Assembly: GCA_965228445.1 (NCBI GenBank)
Contig: OZ245813.1
Location: 1-64,000, forward strand
Reading direction: 5' to 3'
Length of the DNA stretch: 64,000 bases
DNA from: Thalassobaculum sp965228445
GTDB lineage: Bacteria; Pseudomonadota; Alphaproteobacteria; Thalassobaculales; Thalassobaculaceae
Below, in pieces: positions 53,779-62,631 of this stretch; the stretch's first letter is position 1, and every line of letters begins with the position of its first letter. The translations under genes were made by a program, and so were the position numbers. The notes under the pieces were generated by a model. It was not told where the DNA came from. It searched no databases and saw nothing but the letters and a program-made list of their open reading frames with translations.

Positions 53779-53812
53779 GGCCGACCCGCCGGCCGATCGC
53801 CTGGTTGGCCGC

Positions 53813-54298
53813 TCACTCCGGCAGGTCGAGCTTGTTCTTCTGCGCGGCTTCCAGGAAGTGCAGGACCTTGGTCCGCTTGGTCTCGAGCTGCTGCTGTTCG
53901 ACCGGCAGCTCGCCGATCCACATCCGGATCCGGTCGACGACCTTGTCGAGTCCCTCGTCCTTGAGGACGTAGTCGTCCGCGCCGGCGCGGAAGCTGGCGA
54001 GGAGCGACTCGGGCTTGCGGCCGCTGGTGGCGACGATGATCGGGGTCGTGCGGCTGACCTTGGCCCGCACCAGGGAAATGAAGCGGTTGCCGCCGTCCTC
54101 GTGAAACACGCCCGGGCGGGTGAACGTCCCGAGATCGACGACGCAGAGGTCGATCCGCGACTTCTGCATGATCGCGAAGGCGTCCGCCACGTCGGTGAAA
54201 TTCGTCACGGACCCAAGAATGCCGTCTACCGCCGCGCGGAACAGCATGGTCTGGATCATGTCGTCTTCCAGAAGCAGGATTTGGCGTTCGATCGGCAT
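53813..54298 (-). CDS. Single-domain response regulator
   Basis: A 161-residue receiver with the acidic pair in LLLEDDM, the phospho-site in LCVVDLGTF, a Thr/Ser in VATSG and the lysine in YVLKDEG. A C-terminal helical tail replaces an output domain, so it is probably a phosphate carrier or protein-binding regulator. It is encoded 5 bases after the hybrid kinase gene and is likely co-transcribed with it. That spacing marks it as the likely partner. Confidence 0.85.
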   Translation of the reverse strand: MPIERQILLLEDDMIQTMLFRAAVDGILGSVTNFTDVADAFAIMQKSRIDLCVVDLGTFTRPGVFHEDGGNRFISLVRAKVSRTTPIIVATSGRKPESLLASFRAGADDYVLKDEGLDKVVDRIRMWIGELPVEQQQLETKRTKVLHFLEAAQKNKLDLPE

Positions 54299-54303
54299 GC
54301 GGA

Positions 54304-56457
54304 TCAGGTCGGCTCGCGTTCGTTGGACTGGAGCTCGGCGAGTTTGGAGAGCGCCTGCTCGATGGCCGCTGCCACCACGGTGCTGTCCTCCTCTACGAAC
54401 GGCGTCCCGGTTCGGATGGTCTCCTGATAATGGCGGCTCAAGCTGCTGAGATGGATCAGGCCGATATTGCCGGCGATCGACACGAGCTTATGCAGCGCCT
54501 GGCGTTTGGTCTCCTGATCGGTGGCGGGGTCGGCAATGCGGTCGCCCAGGGTCCTGATCTCGATCGCGGCCTGCTGCAGCACCATGGCCAGGGTTTCCGC
54601 CGGCACGAGCTTGGTCAGGGAGTCGAATCGTTCCTGGCTGAAGACCGGTTCCCCCTTTTCGCCGGCCGTGGCGGCGAGTGCCGCGCTCCGCGGTCTCTCG
54701 CTCGGCCGGGCCTGCAGCACGCCGACGCGGACGAGGGCGTCGTACAGGGCCTCCTTGTCGACCGGCTTGGCCAGATAGCCGTTCATGCCGGCCTCCAGGC
54801 AGGCGCTCATGTCGTCGCGCGACGCGTAGGCGGTCAGCGCGATGATCGGCACCGAGCGGGCTGGCTCGTCCGTCTCCGGCCCGCGCAGTACACGGGTCGC
54901 CTGCAGCCCGTCCATGACCGGCATCTCGATGTCCATCAGGACCGCGTCGTAGGTCCCGTTGCGGACCGCCTCGACCGCGTCGGCGCCGTTGACCGCAACG
55001 CCCGTCCGACAGCCGATGCGCTCGAGCAGGGCCTGGGCGATGTCGGCGTTGATCTCGATGTCGTCGACCACGAGGATGTTCGGCTGTGCCTTGGCCGGGA
55101 CGTAGTCGATCTCGGTGTCCACCGTCGGGGCGGGGTCTTCGGCCGGCCCCCGGGTGGCCGTCGGGATCTCGATCGTCACCGTCGTGCCCGCCCGCGGTTC
55201 GGAGACCACGCCGACGGTGCCCTCCATGGCGGTCACGCCGGCCTGGACGATGGCCATGCCGAGTCCGCTTCCCGACGCCGAGGAGACGCCGATCCGCTCG
55301 AAAGGCTCGAAGATCCGGCCGAGTTGGTCCGCATCCATGCCGATGCCGGTGTCGCTGACCGTCAGGCGCAGCATCGTTCCCTGGCCGGCCGTCCCGATCG
55401 ACGCGCCGACCGTGACCTGTCCCTTGTCGGTGAACTTCACCGCATTCGACAGGACGTTCACCAGGCAGCGGCTCAACCGGTGACCGTCGACCATGACGAT
55501 CTGGTTCGGAATGCCGGCCGGATCGGTGCGGAGGTCGATGCTCTTGAGAGCGGCTTCGGTGCGGAACTCGCCGAGCGCGTCGTTCACCAGCTTGGGCAGG
55601 GACCAGGGTTCGATCTCGGCCTGTTCCGGTTCCCCCAGGATCTTCGAGGCGTGGAGCGTGTCGTCGATCATGCGCAGCAGCGACTTGGCGGCGACGCTCA
55701 GCCGGTCGACCTGTTCGGCGCGGCTCTGGTCCGGCGCGTCGCCCCGCAGGATCTGGGCATAGCCGATGATGGCGTTGAGCGGGGTACGGACCTCGTGGCT
55801 CATCATCGCGATGAAACGCTTGCGGATCTCCAGCGCATCCAGGGCGGCCGCTTCGCTCGCGCGCAGCGACGTGACCATCGCCCGGCGTCTGGCATCGACC
55901 GAGATCAGCAGACCGAGGACGGCGACCCCGGCGACTCCGGCGGCGATCACCACCGGGCTGAAATTGATCAGGATCGTGACCGCAAGCTCGCGGTCCGGCA
56001 GCAGGAAGACGACCGGGAGCGACAGCGCCGAGGCGGCCGCGGCGTAGGCCAGCAGGCAGAGGAAGGGGTACTGGAAGCGTCGGCGCTTCAGCACGTACCA
56101 GGCCGCGACGCTGCACAGCGAGAAGATCGGGATGGCCAGCATGCCGGTGGTAGAGCCGACGCCGCCGATCCAGGCCCGCATCAGGATCGGCGGAACGGCG
56201 GCCACCAGGGCCGTGACCGGACCGCCCAGGATGCCCGACATCAGCAGCGGACCGGCCCGGGTGTCGTAGATGATGCCCGGAGCGAACTGGATCGGGATCA
56301 GCATCACCAGAGCCGAGGCGGCGCCGAGGGCCAGGCCGAGGATGACGGAGCGGGCGAAGGGGCTGACGCCGTCGTTGAGACCTGGGGTCGCGGTATAGAC
56401 CAGGGCGGCGAGAGCGAGCAGCCCGACATTGTTGATCAGTGGAAGTACGATATCCAT
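54304..56457 (-). CDS. 5TM hybrid histidine kinase with receiver and HPt domain
   Basis: A 717-residue membrane sensor. Residues about 1-190 make a 5TM-LYT-like membrane module (FAPGIIYDTRAGPLLMSGILGG). The HisKA helix carries His221 in MMSHEVRTPLNA. ATPase motifs are NVLSNAVKFTDKG, DTGIGMDADQ and GSGLGMAIV. A receiver follows (DAVLMDIEMPVMDG, near 510), and a C-terminal HPt-like domain (LHKLVSIAGNIG). It would run a multi-step phosphorelay to the receiver encoded downstream. It diverges from the polyamine transporter operon with a sigma-70-like promoter between. Confidence 0.9.
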   Translation of the reverse strand: MDIVLPLINNVGLLALAALVYTATPGLNDGVSPFARSVILGLALGAASALVMLIPIQFAPGIIYDTRAGPLLMSGILGGPVTALVAAVPPILMRAWIGGVGSTTGMLAIPIFSLCSVAAWYVLKRRRFQYPFLCLLAYAAAASALSLPVVFLLPDRELAVTILINFSPVVIAAGVAGVAVLGLLISVDARRRAMVTSLRASEAAALDALEIRKRFIAMMSHEVRTPLNAIIGYAQILRGDAPDQSRAEQVDRLSVAAKSLLRMIDDTLHASKILGEPEQAEIEPWSLPKLVNDALGEFRTEAALKSIDLRTDPAGIPNQIVMVDGHRLSRCLVNVLSNAVKFTDKGQVTVGASIGTAGQGTMLRLTVSDTGIGMDADQLGRIFEPFERIGVSSASGSGLGMAIVQAGVTAMEGTVGVVSEPRAGTTVTIEIPTATRGPAEDPAPTVDTEIDYVPAKAQPNILVVDDIEINADIAQALLERIGCRTGVAVNGADAVEAVRNGTYDAVLMDIEMPVMDGLQATRVLRGPETDEPARSVPIIALTAYASRDDMSACLEAGMNGYLAKPVDKEALYDALVRVGVLQARPSERPRSAALAATAGEKGEPVFSQERFDSLTKLVPAETLAMVLQQAAIEIRTLGDRIADPATDQETKRQALHKLVSIAGNIGLIHLSSLSRHYQETIRTGTPFVEEDSTVVAAAIEQALSKLAELQSNEREPT

Positions 56458-56575
56458 GCGTGTGACCCTGGCCGACCCCTGTTCGCGCGCTGCCTATCGA
56501 GAGGATCGGCAAAAGGAAACCGAAAATCGAGATAAACCGTCGCTGCGCAATCGCAGCTTAGCGTGTTCACCGGCA

Positions 56576-56604
56576 TTGACACTCAATAACGTCCGCCGTT
56601 GAAT
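56576..56604 (+). promoter_or_regulatory. Sigma-70-like promoter for the polyamine transporter operon
   Basis: A consensus -35 TTGACA (56576-56581) is followed 17 bases later by TTGAAT (56599-56604), a four-of-six match to the -10 hexamer. This lies 55 bases upstream of the binding-protein ATG. Confidence 0.65.
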
Positions 56605-56658
56605 CCGATCTAATGTTGTGCACCGCAAAAGGTGCCTTATCAGCTCAAGGGGGCTTTG

Positions 56659-57747
56659 ATGACCAAGCGCAACCTGTCCCGGCAGATCCTGTCCGGCGTG
56701 TCCCGTCGCTCGTTTCTCGCGGGAACCGGCGCGGTGGCGGCCGGGCTGACATTCTCCGGCAAGGGGTTCGCCGCGGAGGAGAAGGTCCTCAACTTCTACA
56801 ACTGGGACACTTATATCGGCGAGAACACCCTCGACGATTTCAGCGACGCCACCGGCATCGACGTCACCATGGACCTGTTCGCCGACAACGACGAACTGTT
56901 CGCCAAGCTGAAGGCCGGCAACCCGGGCTATGACGTGATCGTCCCGACGAACGACTATGTCGAGCGCATGATCTCCGCCGACATGCTGATCAAGCTCGAC
57001 CATTCGAAGATTCCGAACATCGCGAACATCGATCCGGCGTTCATGGACCCGGCCTTCGATCCGGGCCGCACCTATTCGCTGCCCTACATGTGGGGCTCGA
57101 TCGGCATCGGCTACCGCAAGAGCCGGGTGAACACCGTGCCGGACAGCTGGAAGGTGCTGTACGACAGCGACGAATATGCCGGTAAGATCGCCCTTCTGGC
57201 GGCGCCGAGCACCGTGCTGCAGGTCGGCTGCAAGTATCTCGGTCACCCGCTGAACGAGAGCGACCCGGCGGTACTCGAGAAGGTCGCCGAGATGCTCATC
57301 AAGCAGAAGCCGAACATCAAGGTCTTCGCCGAGGATAACGGACAGGATCTGCTGCTGTCGGGCGAGGTCGACCTGACCATGGAATGGAACGGCGACATGC
57401 TGCAGGTCATGGCCGAGGACGACGACCTGTCCTATGTCGTGCCTAAGGAAGGCGGCCTGCTGTGGGAGGACACGCTGTGCATTCCGACCGGCGCGCCGCA
57501 TCCGGAGAATGCCCACGCCTTCATCAACTACCTGCTCGATGCCGAGGCCGGAGCCGCGATCGCCGACTTCATCCAGTACGCCACCCCGAACAAGGCGGCC
57601 AAGGCGCTGATGTCGGATGAGTACCGGAACAATCCGGCGATCTTCCCGACCGACGAGGTCATCCGCAATTCGGAGACCGCGATCTATCAGGGCACCGACT
57701 ACACCCAGCTCGTCGACCGTCTCTGGACGAAGATCGGCGCGGCCTGA
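56659..57747 (+). CDS. Polyamine ABC transporter substrate-binding protein (PotD/PotF family)
   Basis: A 362-residue periplasmic protein. It has a twin-arginine-type leader (SRRSFLAGTGAVAAG). The polyamine-binding family start is LNFYNWDTYIGENTLDDF, followed by DVIVPTNDYVERM and LPYMWGSIGIGYRKS. The Trp and Asp residues at these positions are those that bind putrescine or spermidine in the family. It starts a four-gene transport operon. The ATG at 56659 has a G-rich site just upstream; a GTG at 56632 is less likely. Confidence 0.92.
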   Translation: MTKRNLSRQILSGVSRRSFLAGTGAVAAGLTFSGKGFAAEEKVLNFYNWDTYIGENTLDDFSDATGIDVTMDLFADNDELFAKLKAGNPGYDVIVPTNDYVERMISADMLIKLDHSKIPNIANIDPAFMDPAFDPGRTYSLPYMWGSIGIGYRKSRVNTVPDSWKVLYDSDEYAGKIALLAAPSTVLQVGCKYLGHPLNESDPAVLEKVAEMLIKQKPNIKVFAEDNGQDLLLSGEVDLTMEWNGDMLQVMAEDDDLSYVVPKEGGLLWEDTLCIPTGAPHPENAHAFINYLLDAEAGAAIADFIQYATPNKAAKALMSDEYRNNPAIFPTDEVIRNSETAIYQGTDYTQLVDRLWTKIGAA

Positions 57748-57778
57748 GTCCGACTGACGACAATCGCGGGGGGACGCG

Positions 57779-58690
57779 GTGGAGAACTGGCGGCGGGGCC
57801 GATCCGCATTCTGGCTGATCGGCCTTGGGCCGACATTCTGGCTCGTCTTCTTCTTCCTGATCCCCTTGGCCATCGTCTGGCTGTACAGTTTCGCGGAGCT
57901 GCGCGGCCTGGTGGACATGGAGGTCACGGGCACCCTCGACAATTACGCCCGCGCCCTCGACCCGCTCTATCTGGAGGTCTTCGGCAAGTCGGTGGTCTTC
58001 GCCGGGATCACCACCGGCGTGTCGCTGATCGTCGGCTTTCCGGTGGCGCTGGCCATCGTCTTCGCGACGCCGCGCTGGCGGCCGGTCCTGCTGCTGCTGG
58101 TCATCCTGCCGTTCTGGACCAACCTGCTGATCCGCACCTATGCCCTGATCGCGGTGCTTCGGGTCCGGGGCTTCGCCAACTTCACCCTGGAATGGTTCTG
58201 GGACCAGTCGAACACGCTGCTGTCGCTGCTCGGCCTCGGCTCCTATCAGCTCCTGGGCGAACGGTTCGAGCCCCTGGAGCTGCTGTACAACAACACTGCG
58301 GTCATCATCGGGCTGGTCTATGTCCACCTGCCGTTCATGGTCCTGCCGCTCTACGCCGCCCTGGAGAAGCTCGACCGCTCGCTGATCGAGGCCGCCCTCG
58401 ACCTGGGCGCCTCCCAGTGGCGGGCGTTCCTGACGGTGGTGGTGCCGCTGTCCATGCCCGGCATCATCTCCGGCGCGATCCTGGTCTTCATCCCGGCGCT
58501 GGGCTCCTTCCTGACCCCGGACCTGCTGGGCGGGACCGACAGCCAGATGATCGCCAACGTGATCGAGCGCCAGTTCAAGAGCGCCAATGACTGGCCGTTC
58601 GGCGCCGCCCTGTCCTTCCTGCTGATGTATCTGACCTTCGCCGCCCTGGCCCTGCGGGCCCTGGTGTCGCGCGGCCGGGGAGGGATCTGA
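57779..58690 (+). CDS. Polyamine ABC transporter permease (PotB/PotH family)
   Basis: A 303-residue integral membrane protein with six helices. The ABC permease EAA loop appears as EAALDLGASQWRAFLTVVVPLSMPGI, which contacts the ATPase. The family start WRRGRSAFWLIGLGPTFWLV is visible. It begins with GTG 31 bases after the binding protein, preceded by a GGGGGA site. It acts as a heterodimer with the next permease. Confidence 0.92.
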   Translation: MENWRRGRSAFWLIGLGPTFWLVFFFLIPLAIVWLYSFAELRGLVDMEVTGTLDNYARALDPLYLEVFGKSVVFAGITTGVSLIVGFPVALAIVFATPRWRPVLLLLVILPFWTNLLIRTYALIAVLRVRGFANFTLEWFWDQSNTLLSLLGLGSYQLLGERFEPLELLYNNTAVIIGLVYVHLPFMVLPLYAALEKLDRSLIEAALDLGASQWRAFLTVVVPLSMPGIISGAILVFIPALGSFLTPDLLGGTDSQMIANVIERQFKSANDWPFGAALSFLLMYLTFAALALRALVSRGRGGI

Positions 58691-58692
58691 AC

Positions 58693-59523
58693 GTGGCGCG
58701 CACCCCCATCGGTCCGCTGGAATACACGCGGCGCACCTGGATGCGCCTGACGCTGCTGGCGACCTTCGTCTTCCTGTACGCGCCGATCGTCACCCTGGTG
58801 GCCTTCAGCTTCAACGACAGCCGCCGCAACATCGTCTGGCGCGGTTTCACCCTGAAATACTACGAGAAGGCCCTCGGCAACGCGGAGCTGATCGAGGCCT
58901 TCGTCAACTCGCTGGCGATCGCCCTGCTGTCGACGGTGATCGCCACCGTTCTGGGCGCGCTGACCGCCCTGCTGCTGTGGCGCTTCCGGTTCCCGTTCAA
59001 GGCCGGCTACGAGGGGGCGATGGCCCTGCCGATCGTCATTCCGGAGATCTGCATGGGCGTGGCCATGCTGGCCTTCTTCGCCAAGGTCGGCTGGCCGAGC
59101 GGGCTGCCCTGGCCGCTGTCGCTCTCGGCTATCATCATCGCCCATGTCTCCTTCAGCTTTCCCTTCGTCGCCGTCGTGGTGCGCGCCCGGCTCGCCGGGT
59201 TCAACCAGGAACTGGCGGAGGCGGCCCAAGATCTGGGGGCCAGCGAGTGGCGGGTGTTCTGGGACGTTATGGTGCCGTTCATGCGTCCGGGCCTGGTGGC
59301 CGGCGCGCTGCTCGCCTTCACCCTGTCGCTGGACGATTTCGTCATCACCTTCTTCACCTCCGGCCCGGACACCGTCACCTTCCCGGTGAAGGTCTATTCG
59401 ATGGTCCGGTTCTCGGTGACGCCGGAGGTGAACGCCGCCTCCACCGTTCTGATCGTGCTGACCGTGATGCTGACCGGCATCGCCCTGTGGATGCAGTTCC
59501 GCGAGGAGAAGGATAAGTCATGA
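58693..59523 (+). CDS. Polyamine ABC transporter permease (PotC/PotI family)
   Basis: A 276-residue membrane protein with six helices and the EAA loop EAAQDLGASEWRVFWDVMVPFMRPGL. The family segment SLDDFVITFFTSGPDTVTFP lies near the end. It starts with GTG two bases after the previous stop, with GGAGG 9 bases upstream, and its end overlaps the ATPase start (ATGA). Confidence 0.92.
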   Translation: MARTPIGPLEYTRRTWMRLTLLATFVFLYAPIVTLVAFSFNDSRRNIVWRGFTLKYYEKALGNAELIEAFVNSLAIALLSTVIATVLGALTALLLWRFRFPFKAGYEGAMALPIVIPEICMGVAMLAFFAKVGWPSGLPWPLSLSAIIIAHVSFSFPFVAVVVRARLAGFNQELAEAAQDLGASEWRVFWDVMVPFMRPGLVAGALLAFTLSLDDFVITFFTSGPDTVTFPVKVYSMVRFSVTPEVNAASTVLIVLTVMLTGIALWMQFREEKDKS

Positions 59524-60653
59524 GCATCAGCGGAACCGCCCCGGCCGCCGCCGATACCGGCGCGCCGATCATCGAGATCTCGGGTCTGTGCAAGCGGTTC
59601 GGCCCGTTCACCGCGGTCGACGACGTTACCCTGAGCATCGGGCGCGGCGAGTTCTTCGCCCTGCTGGGACCGTCCGGCTGCGGCAAGACCACGTTGCTGC
59701 GCATGCTGGCCGGCCTGGAACTGCCGAGTGAAGGCACCATCCGCATCGACGGGCAGGACATGTCCCTGGTGCCGGCCAACAGACGGCCGGTCAACATGGT
59801 GTTCCAGTCCTACGCCGTGTTCCCGCATATGTCCGTGCTGGACAATGTCGGCTACGGCCTGCGGATCGACGGGGTACCCCGTGACGAGATCCGGCAGCGG
59901 GCCGAGGAGGCGCTGTCCCTGGTCAAGCTCGACGGCTTCGCCAAGCGCCGTCCGGACCAGCTCTCCGGCGGCCAGCGCCAGCGGGTCGCCCTGGCCCGGG
60001 CGTTGGTGAAACGGCCGAAGGTGCTGCTGCTGGACGAGCCGCTGTCGGCGCTCGACGCCAAGCTGCGCGAGGCCATGCGGCTGGAGATGGTGAACCTGCA
60101 GGAGACCGTCGGCATCACCTTCATCATCGTCACCCACGACCAGTCCGAGGCCCTCTCCATGGCCAGCCGGATCGCGGTGATGGACCAGGGGGCCGTGCAG
60201 CAGATCGCGCCGCCGGCCGAACTCTACGAGTTTCCCGCCAGCCGCTTCGTGGCCGATTTCATCGGCTCGGTGAACATGATCGAGGGTCGGGTTGCCAGCG
60301 CGTCGGACGGCAGGGTGCGCCTGGCCTGTCCCGGCATCGACACGCCGATCGAGATGGAGCACGCATCCGCGCTGCCGGCCGGCAGCACGGCCTGGGTGGC
60401 GCTGCGCCCGGAGAAGATCGACATCACCAAGGAGCCGACCGGCGAGGCGGACACGAACACCGTGTCTGGAATGGTCGAAGAAGTTACCTATCTGGGCGAG
60501 ACGTCGGTCTATCATGTCCGGATCTCCCCGGACCTGCCGCTGATGAAGGTATCGAGCGCCAATCTGGACCGGGTCACGCGACGCGCCTTCACCTGGGAGG
60601 ATCCGGTGTATCTTTCCTGGACGGCAACATGTGGAGTGGTTCTGGAAAGGTGA
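59520..60653 (+). CDS. Polyamine ABC transporter ATPase (PotA/PotG family)
   Basis: A 377-residue ATPase. The Walker A is GPSGCGKTT, the signature LSGGQRQRVALARALV, Walker B LLLDEPLSALD and the switch His in VTHDQSEA. The C-terminal extension is a TOBE-like regulatory domain. It powers uptake through the two permeases. It overlaps the preceding permease and is followed by a hydrolase gene. Confidence 0.95.
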   Translation: MSISGTAPAAADTGAPIIEISGLCKRFGPFTAVDDVTLSIGRGEFFALLGPSGCGKTTLLRMLAGLELPSEGTIRIDGQDMSLVPANRRPVNMVFQSYAVFPHMSVLDNVGYGLRIDGVPRDEIRQRAEEALSLVKLDGFAKRRPDQLSGGQRQRVALARALVKRPKVLLLDEPLSALDAKLREAMRLEMVNLQETVGITFIIVTHDQSEALSMASRIAVMDQGAVQQIAPPAELYEFPASRFVADFIGSVNMIEGRVASASDGRVRLACPGIDTPIEMEHASALPAGSTAWVALRPEKIDITKEPTGEADTNTVSGMVEEVTYLGETSVYHVRISPDLPLMKVSSANLDRVTRRAFTWEDPVYLSWTATCGVVLER

Positions 60654-61606
60654 GCATACCGGATACGATCGAAGAGGCAGGCGGCGAGACCAGATGGCTC
60701 GATAGACCCGACGGAATGCACCTCAGATACGCCCTGTTCGGCCCGGCCGGGCCGTCCGGCTGGTGCGTGTTCCTGCCCGGCTACACCGAATTCATCGAAA
60801 AGCATCTGGAGACCATGGCCGACCTTCAGGCCCGCGGCTTCGGCGTGCTCTGTCTGGACTGGCGCGGCCAGGGACTGTCGGACCGCTATCTGCCGGATCG
60901 CTCCAAGGGCCATGTCGACAGCTTCGACACCCATCTGGCCGATCTCGACGCGGTGATCGCCGATGCCGGGCTCGACACGGTCGGGCCGCTGACGATCTTC
61001 GGCCATTCCATGGGCGGCCACCTGGCGATCTGGTATTGCCGGCGCCATCCGGAGCGGGTGCGGCGCGGGATCGCCATCGCGCCGATGATCGGCGTGACCT
61101 CCCTGCGCCCCAGCGTCGGCGGCCTGCTGTCGGTGTTCTGTGCGGTCGGCCTGTCCGGACGCTACGTCTTCGGCGGCAGCCCCTATGGCCCGCGTCGGCG
61201 TCAGTTCGAGGGCAACAAGCTTACCACCGACCAGGTCCGTTTCGACCGGGTGCATCGGCTGATCGCGGAAAATCCGGAGCTGGCGGTGGCCGATCCGACC
61301 TTCGGCTGGGCCCGGGCCGCCTGGCGGTCGATCCAGCTTACCCACCGGCCCGGCTGGTTCGAGGCGATCCAGGCGCCGATCCTGGTCGTCCTGGCCGGCC
61401 GCGACCGGATCGTCGACAACGTGGCGACCAAGCGGGCGATCCAGCGTCTGCCGCACGGGGTCGGGATCCGGATCCCCGAGGCGGAGCACGAGATCCTGGG
61501 CGAGATCGACCCGATCCGCGACCAGCTCTGGGAGGCCTTCGACCGGTTCTGCGGGCTGAAGATCGCGCCGGATCTCCCGGCCCGCGCCAGGGAAGCGGTT
61601 CTTTAG
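60629..61606 (+). CDS. Alpha/beta hydrolase (lysophospholipase-like)
   Basis: A 325-residue hydrolase with the oxyanion region FLPGYTEFIEKH, LDWRGQGLSDR, the nucleophile elbow GHSMGGH, the Asp in LAGRDRIV and His in AEHEIL. It resembles monoglyceride lipase/lysophospholipases. The start is ambiguous: ATG at 60629 overlaps the ATPase gene by 25 bases, while GTG at 60650 would give the GTGA overlap seen elsewhere in this genome. Either way it is co-transcribed with the transporter. Its role there is unknown. Confidence 0.82.
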   Translation: MWSGSGKVSIPDTIEEAGGETRWLDRPDGMHLRYALFGPAGPSGWCVFLPGYTEFIEKHLETMADLQARGFGVLCLDWRGQGLSDRYLPDRSKGHVDSFDTHLADLDAVIADAGLDTVGPLTIFGHSMGGHLAIWYCRRHPERVRRGIAIAPMIGVTSLRPSVGGLLSVFCAVGLSGRYVFGGSPYGPRRRQFEGNKLTTDQVRFDRVHRLIAENPELAVADPTFGWARAAWRSIQLTHRPGWFEAIQAPILVVLAGRDRIVDNVATKRAIQRLPHGVGIRIPEAEHEILGEIDPIRDQLWEAFDRFCGLKIAPDLPARAREAVL

Positions 61607-61695
61607 TCCCTCTGGGTGCCGACTCGGACGATCCTCACGCCACCCGGTTCCGGAGGCTCTCTGTCTCTGGCTCCGTAAGCCCTCCCAACCCCGAC

Positions 61696-61792
61696 CTCAC
61701 CCCGAGCAGCGACGCAGTCGCGTGTCGAATTGCCTGGCCGCGCGCCCGACCCTTCGACACGTCGCTGCGCTCCTGCTCAGGGTGGTGAGGCC
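61696..61792. repeat. Inverted repeat of a second REP-like family
   Basis: An imperfect inverted repeat pairs CCTCACCCCGAGCAGCGACG, continuing to GTGTCGAA, with the later TTCGACACGTCGCTGCG and GCTCAGGGTGGTGAGG. It lies in the 251-base gap between the hydrolase and the convergent acetyltransferase, which otherwise holds no gene. Confidence 0.7.
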
Positions 61793-61857
61793 GGAAGGTG
61801 GAGGAGGGGCGCAGGCCGGTTCAGGGAGAGACCGGATGCGGTGGAGCTTGGGTGGCC

Positions 61858-62358
61858 TCAAGGCTCCCAGATGTACTGGATGTCGATCGGGTCCCGCTCG
61901 GTCTCCACGAAGCCGAGGCGCTGGTAGAACCGGTTGGCCGGGCTGCCGTTCAGGACGGTCAGCCGCACCGGCTTTCCGAGGGCGCGGGCCTCGTCCATCA
62001 GCACGCCCATGATCCGGCTGCCGAGCCCGCTGCCGTGGCACTCCGGCGCCAGGTATAGGTGTTCGATCTCCACATGCTCGCCGTGATCGGTGAAGGTGAC
62101 GCAGCCGGCGAAGCGGCCGCCGAGCTCGATCAGCCGGGTACGCTGCGGGCTGAACCTGGCGACGAACTTGTCGCGCGCCCGCTCCGGCGTGTAGCGGCCC
62201 AGACGCTCCAGCTCGCCGCGCATCACCAGCACCTTCAGCGCGACCAGTCGGTCGATATCGTTCTCGGTGGCGGGACTGAAGGCGAGGGGCGCCCGGTCCC
62301 CGGGTGAAAGGTCAGGCGAAAGGCCTGCGGATTTGGACCGTACGGTTTCGGCTGTCAT
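61858..62358 (-). CDS. GNAT-family N-acetyltransferase
   Basis: A 166-residue acetyltransferase with the acetyl-CoA-binding motif as LYLAPECHGSGLGSRIMGVLM and the C-terminal NRFYQRLGFVETE typical of the fold. Substrate unknown; a polyamine or an antibiotic cannot be inferred from sequence. The start MTAETVRSK at 62358 fits better than the arginine-rich extension to 62433. It converges on the preceding hydrolase. Confidence 0.8.
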   Translation of the reverse strand: MTAETVRSKSAGLSPDLSPGDRAPLAFSPATENDIDRLVALKVLVMRGELERLGRYTPERARDKFVARFSPQRTRLIELGGRFAGCVTFTDHGEHVEIEHLYLAPECHGSGLGSRIMGVLMDEARALGKPVRLTVLNGSPANRFYQRLGFVETERDPIDIQYIWEP

Positions 62359-62450
62359 GGGACCAATTTTGTACAGGGGTTCGGGTTGGCGGCGTGCGGT
62401 GCGGCAGCTTACCATGCGGGTCGTTGCTGTCATCGTCCCCGGAGGGTCGC

Positions 62451-62630
62451 TTGCTGCTTATCGAGAAGATCATGGCGGCCTTCGCCAGCCTCATCGCCGT
62501 CGACCTGATGAAGCTCGACAGCGAGGACGTGGTGCGGGCGCGCCGCGAGTATCTCGGCCAGAAGCCCGTGGTGAACGGACCGGTCCCGCGCGACGGCGAC
62601 CGTCAGGTCGTCGTGCGGTTCGGACGCTGA
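62451..62630 (+). CDS. Small protein upstream of the carbamoylputrescine amidase
   Basis: A short frame of 59 residues whose TTG start is preceded by GGAGG at 5 bases. An in-frame ATG at 62472 is an alternative. The product starts with a hydrophobic patch, then a charged stretch SEDVVRARREYLGQKP. It ends one base before the amidase ATG, which suggests co-translation. I do not recognise a family, and it may be a leader. Confidence 0.5.
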   Translation: MLLIEKIMAAFASLIAVDLMKLDSEDVVRARREYLGQKPVVNGPVPRDGDRQVVVRFGR

Positions 62631-62631
62631 A

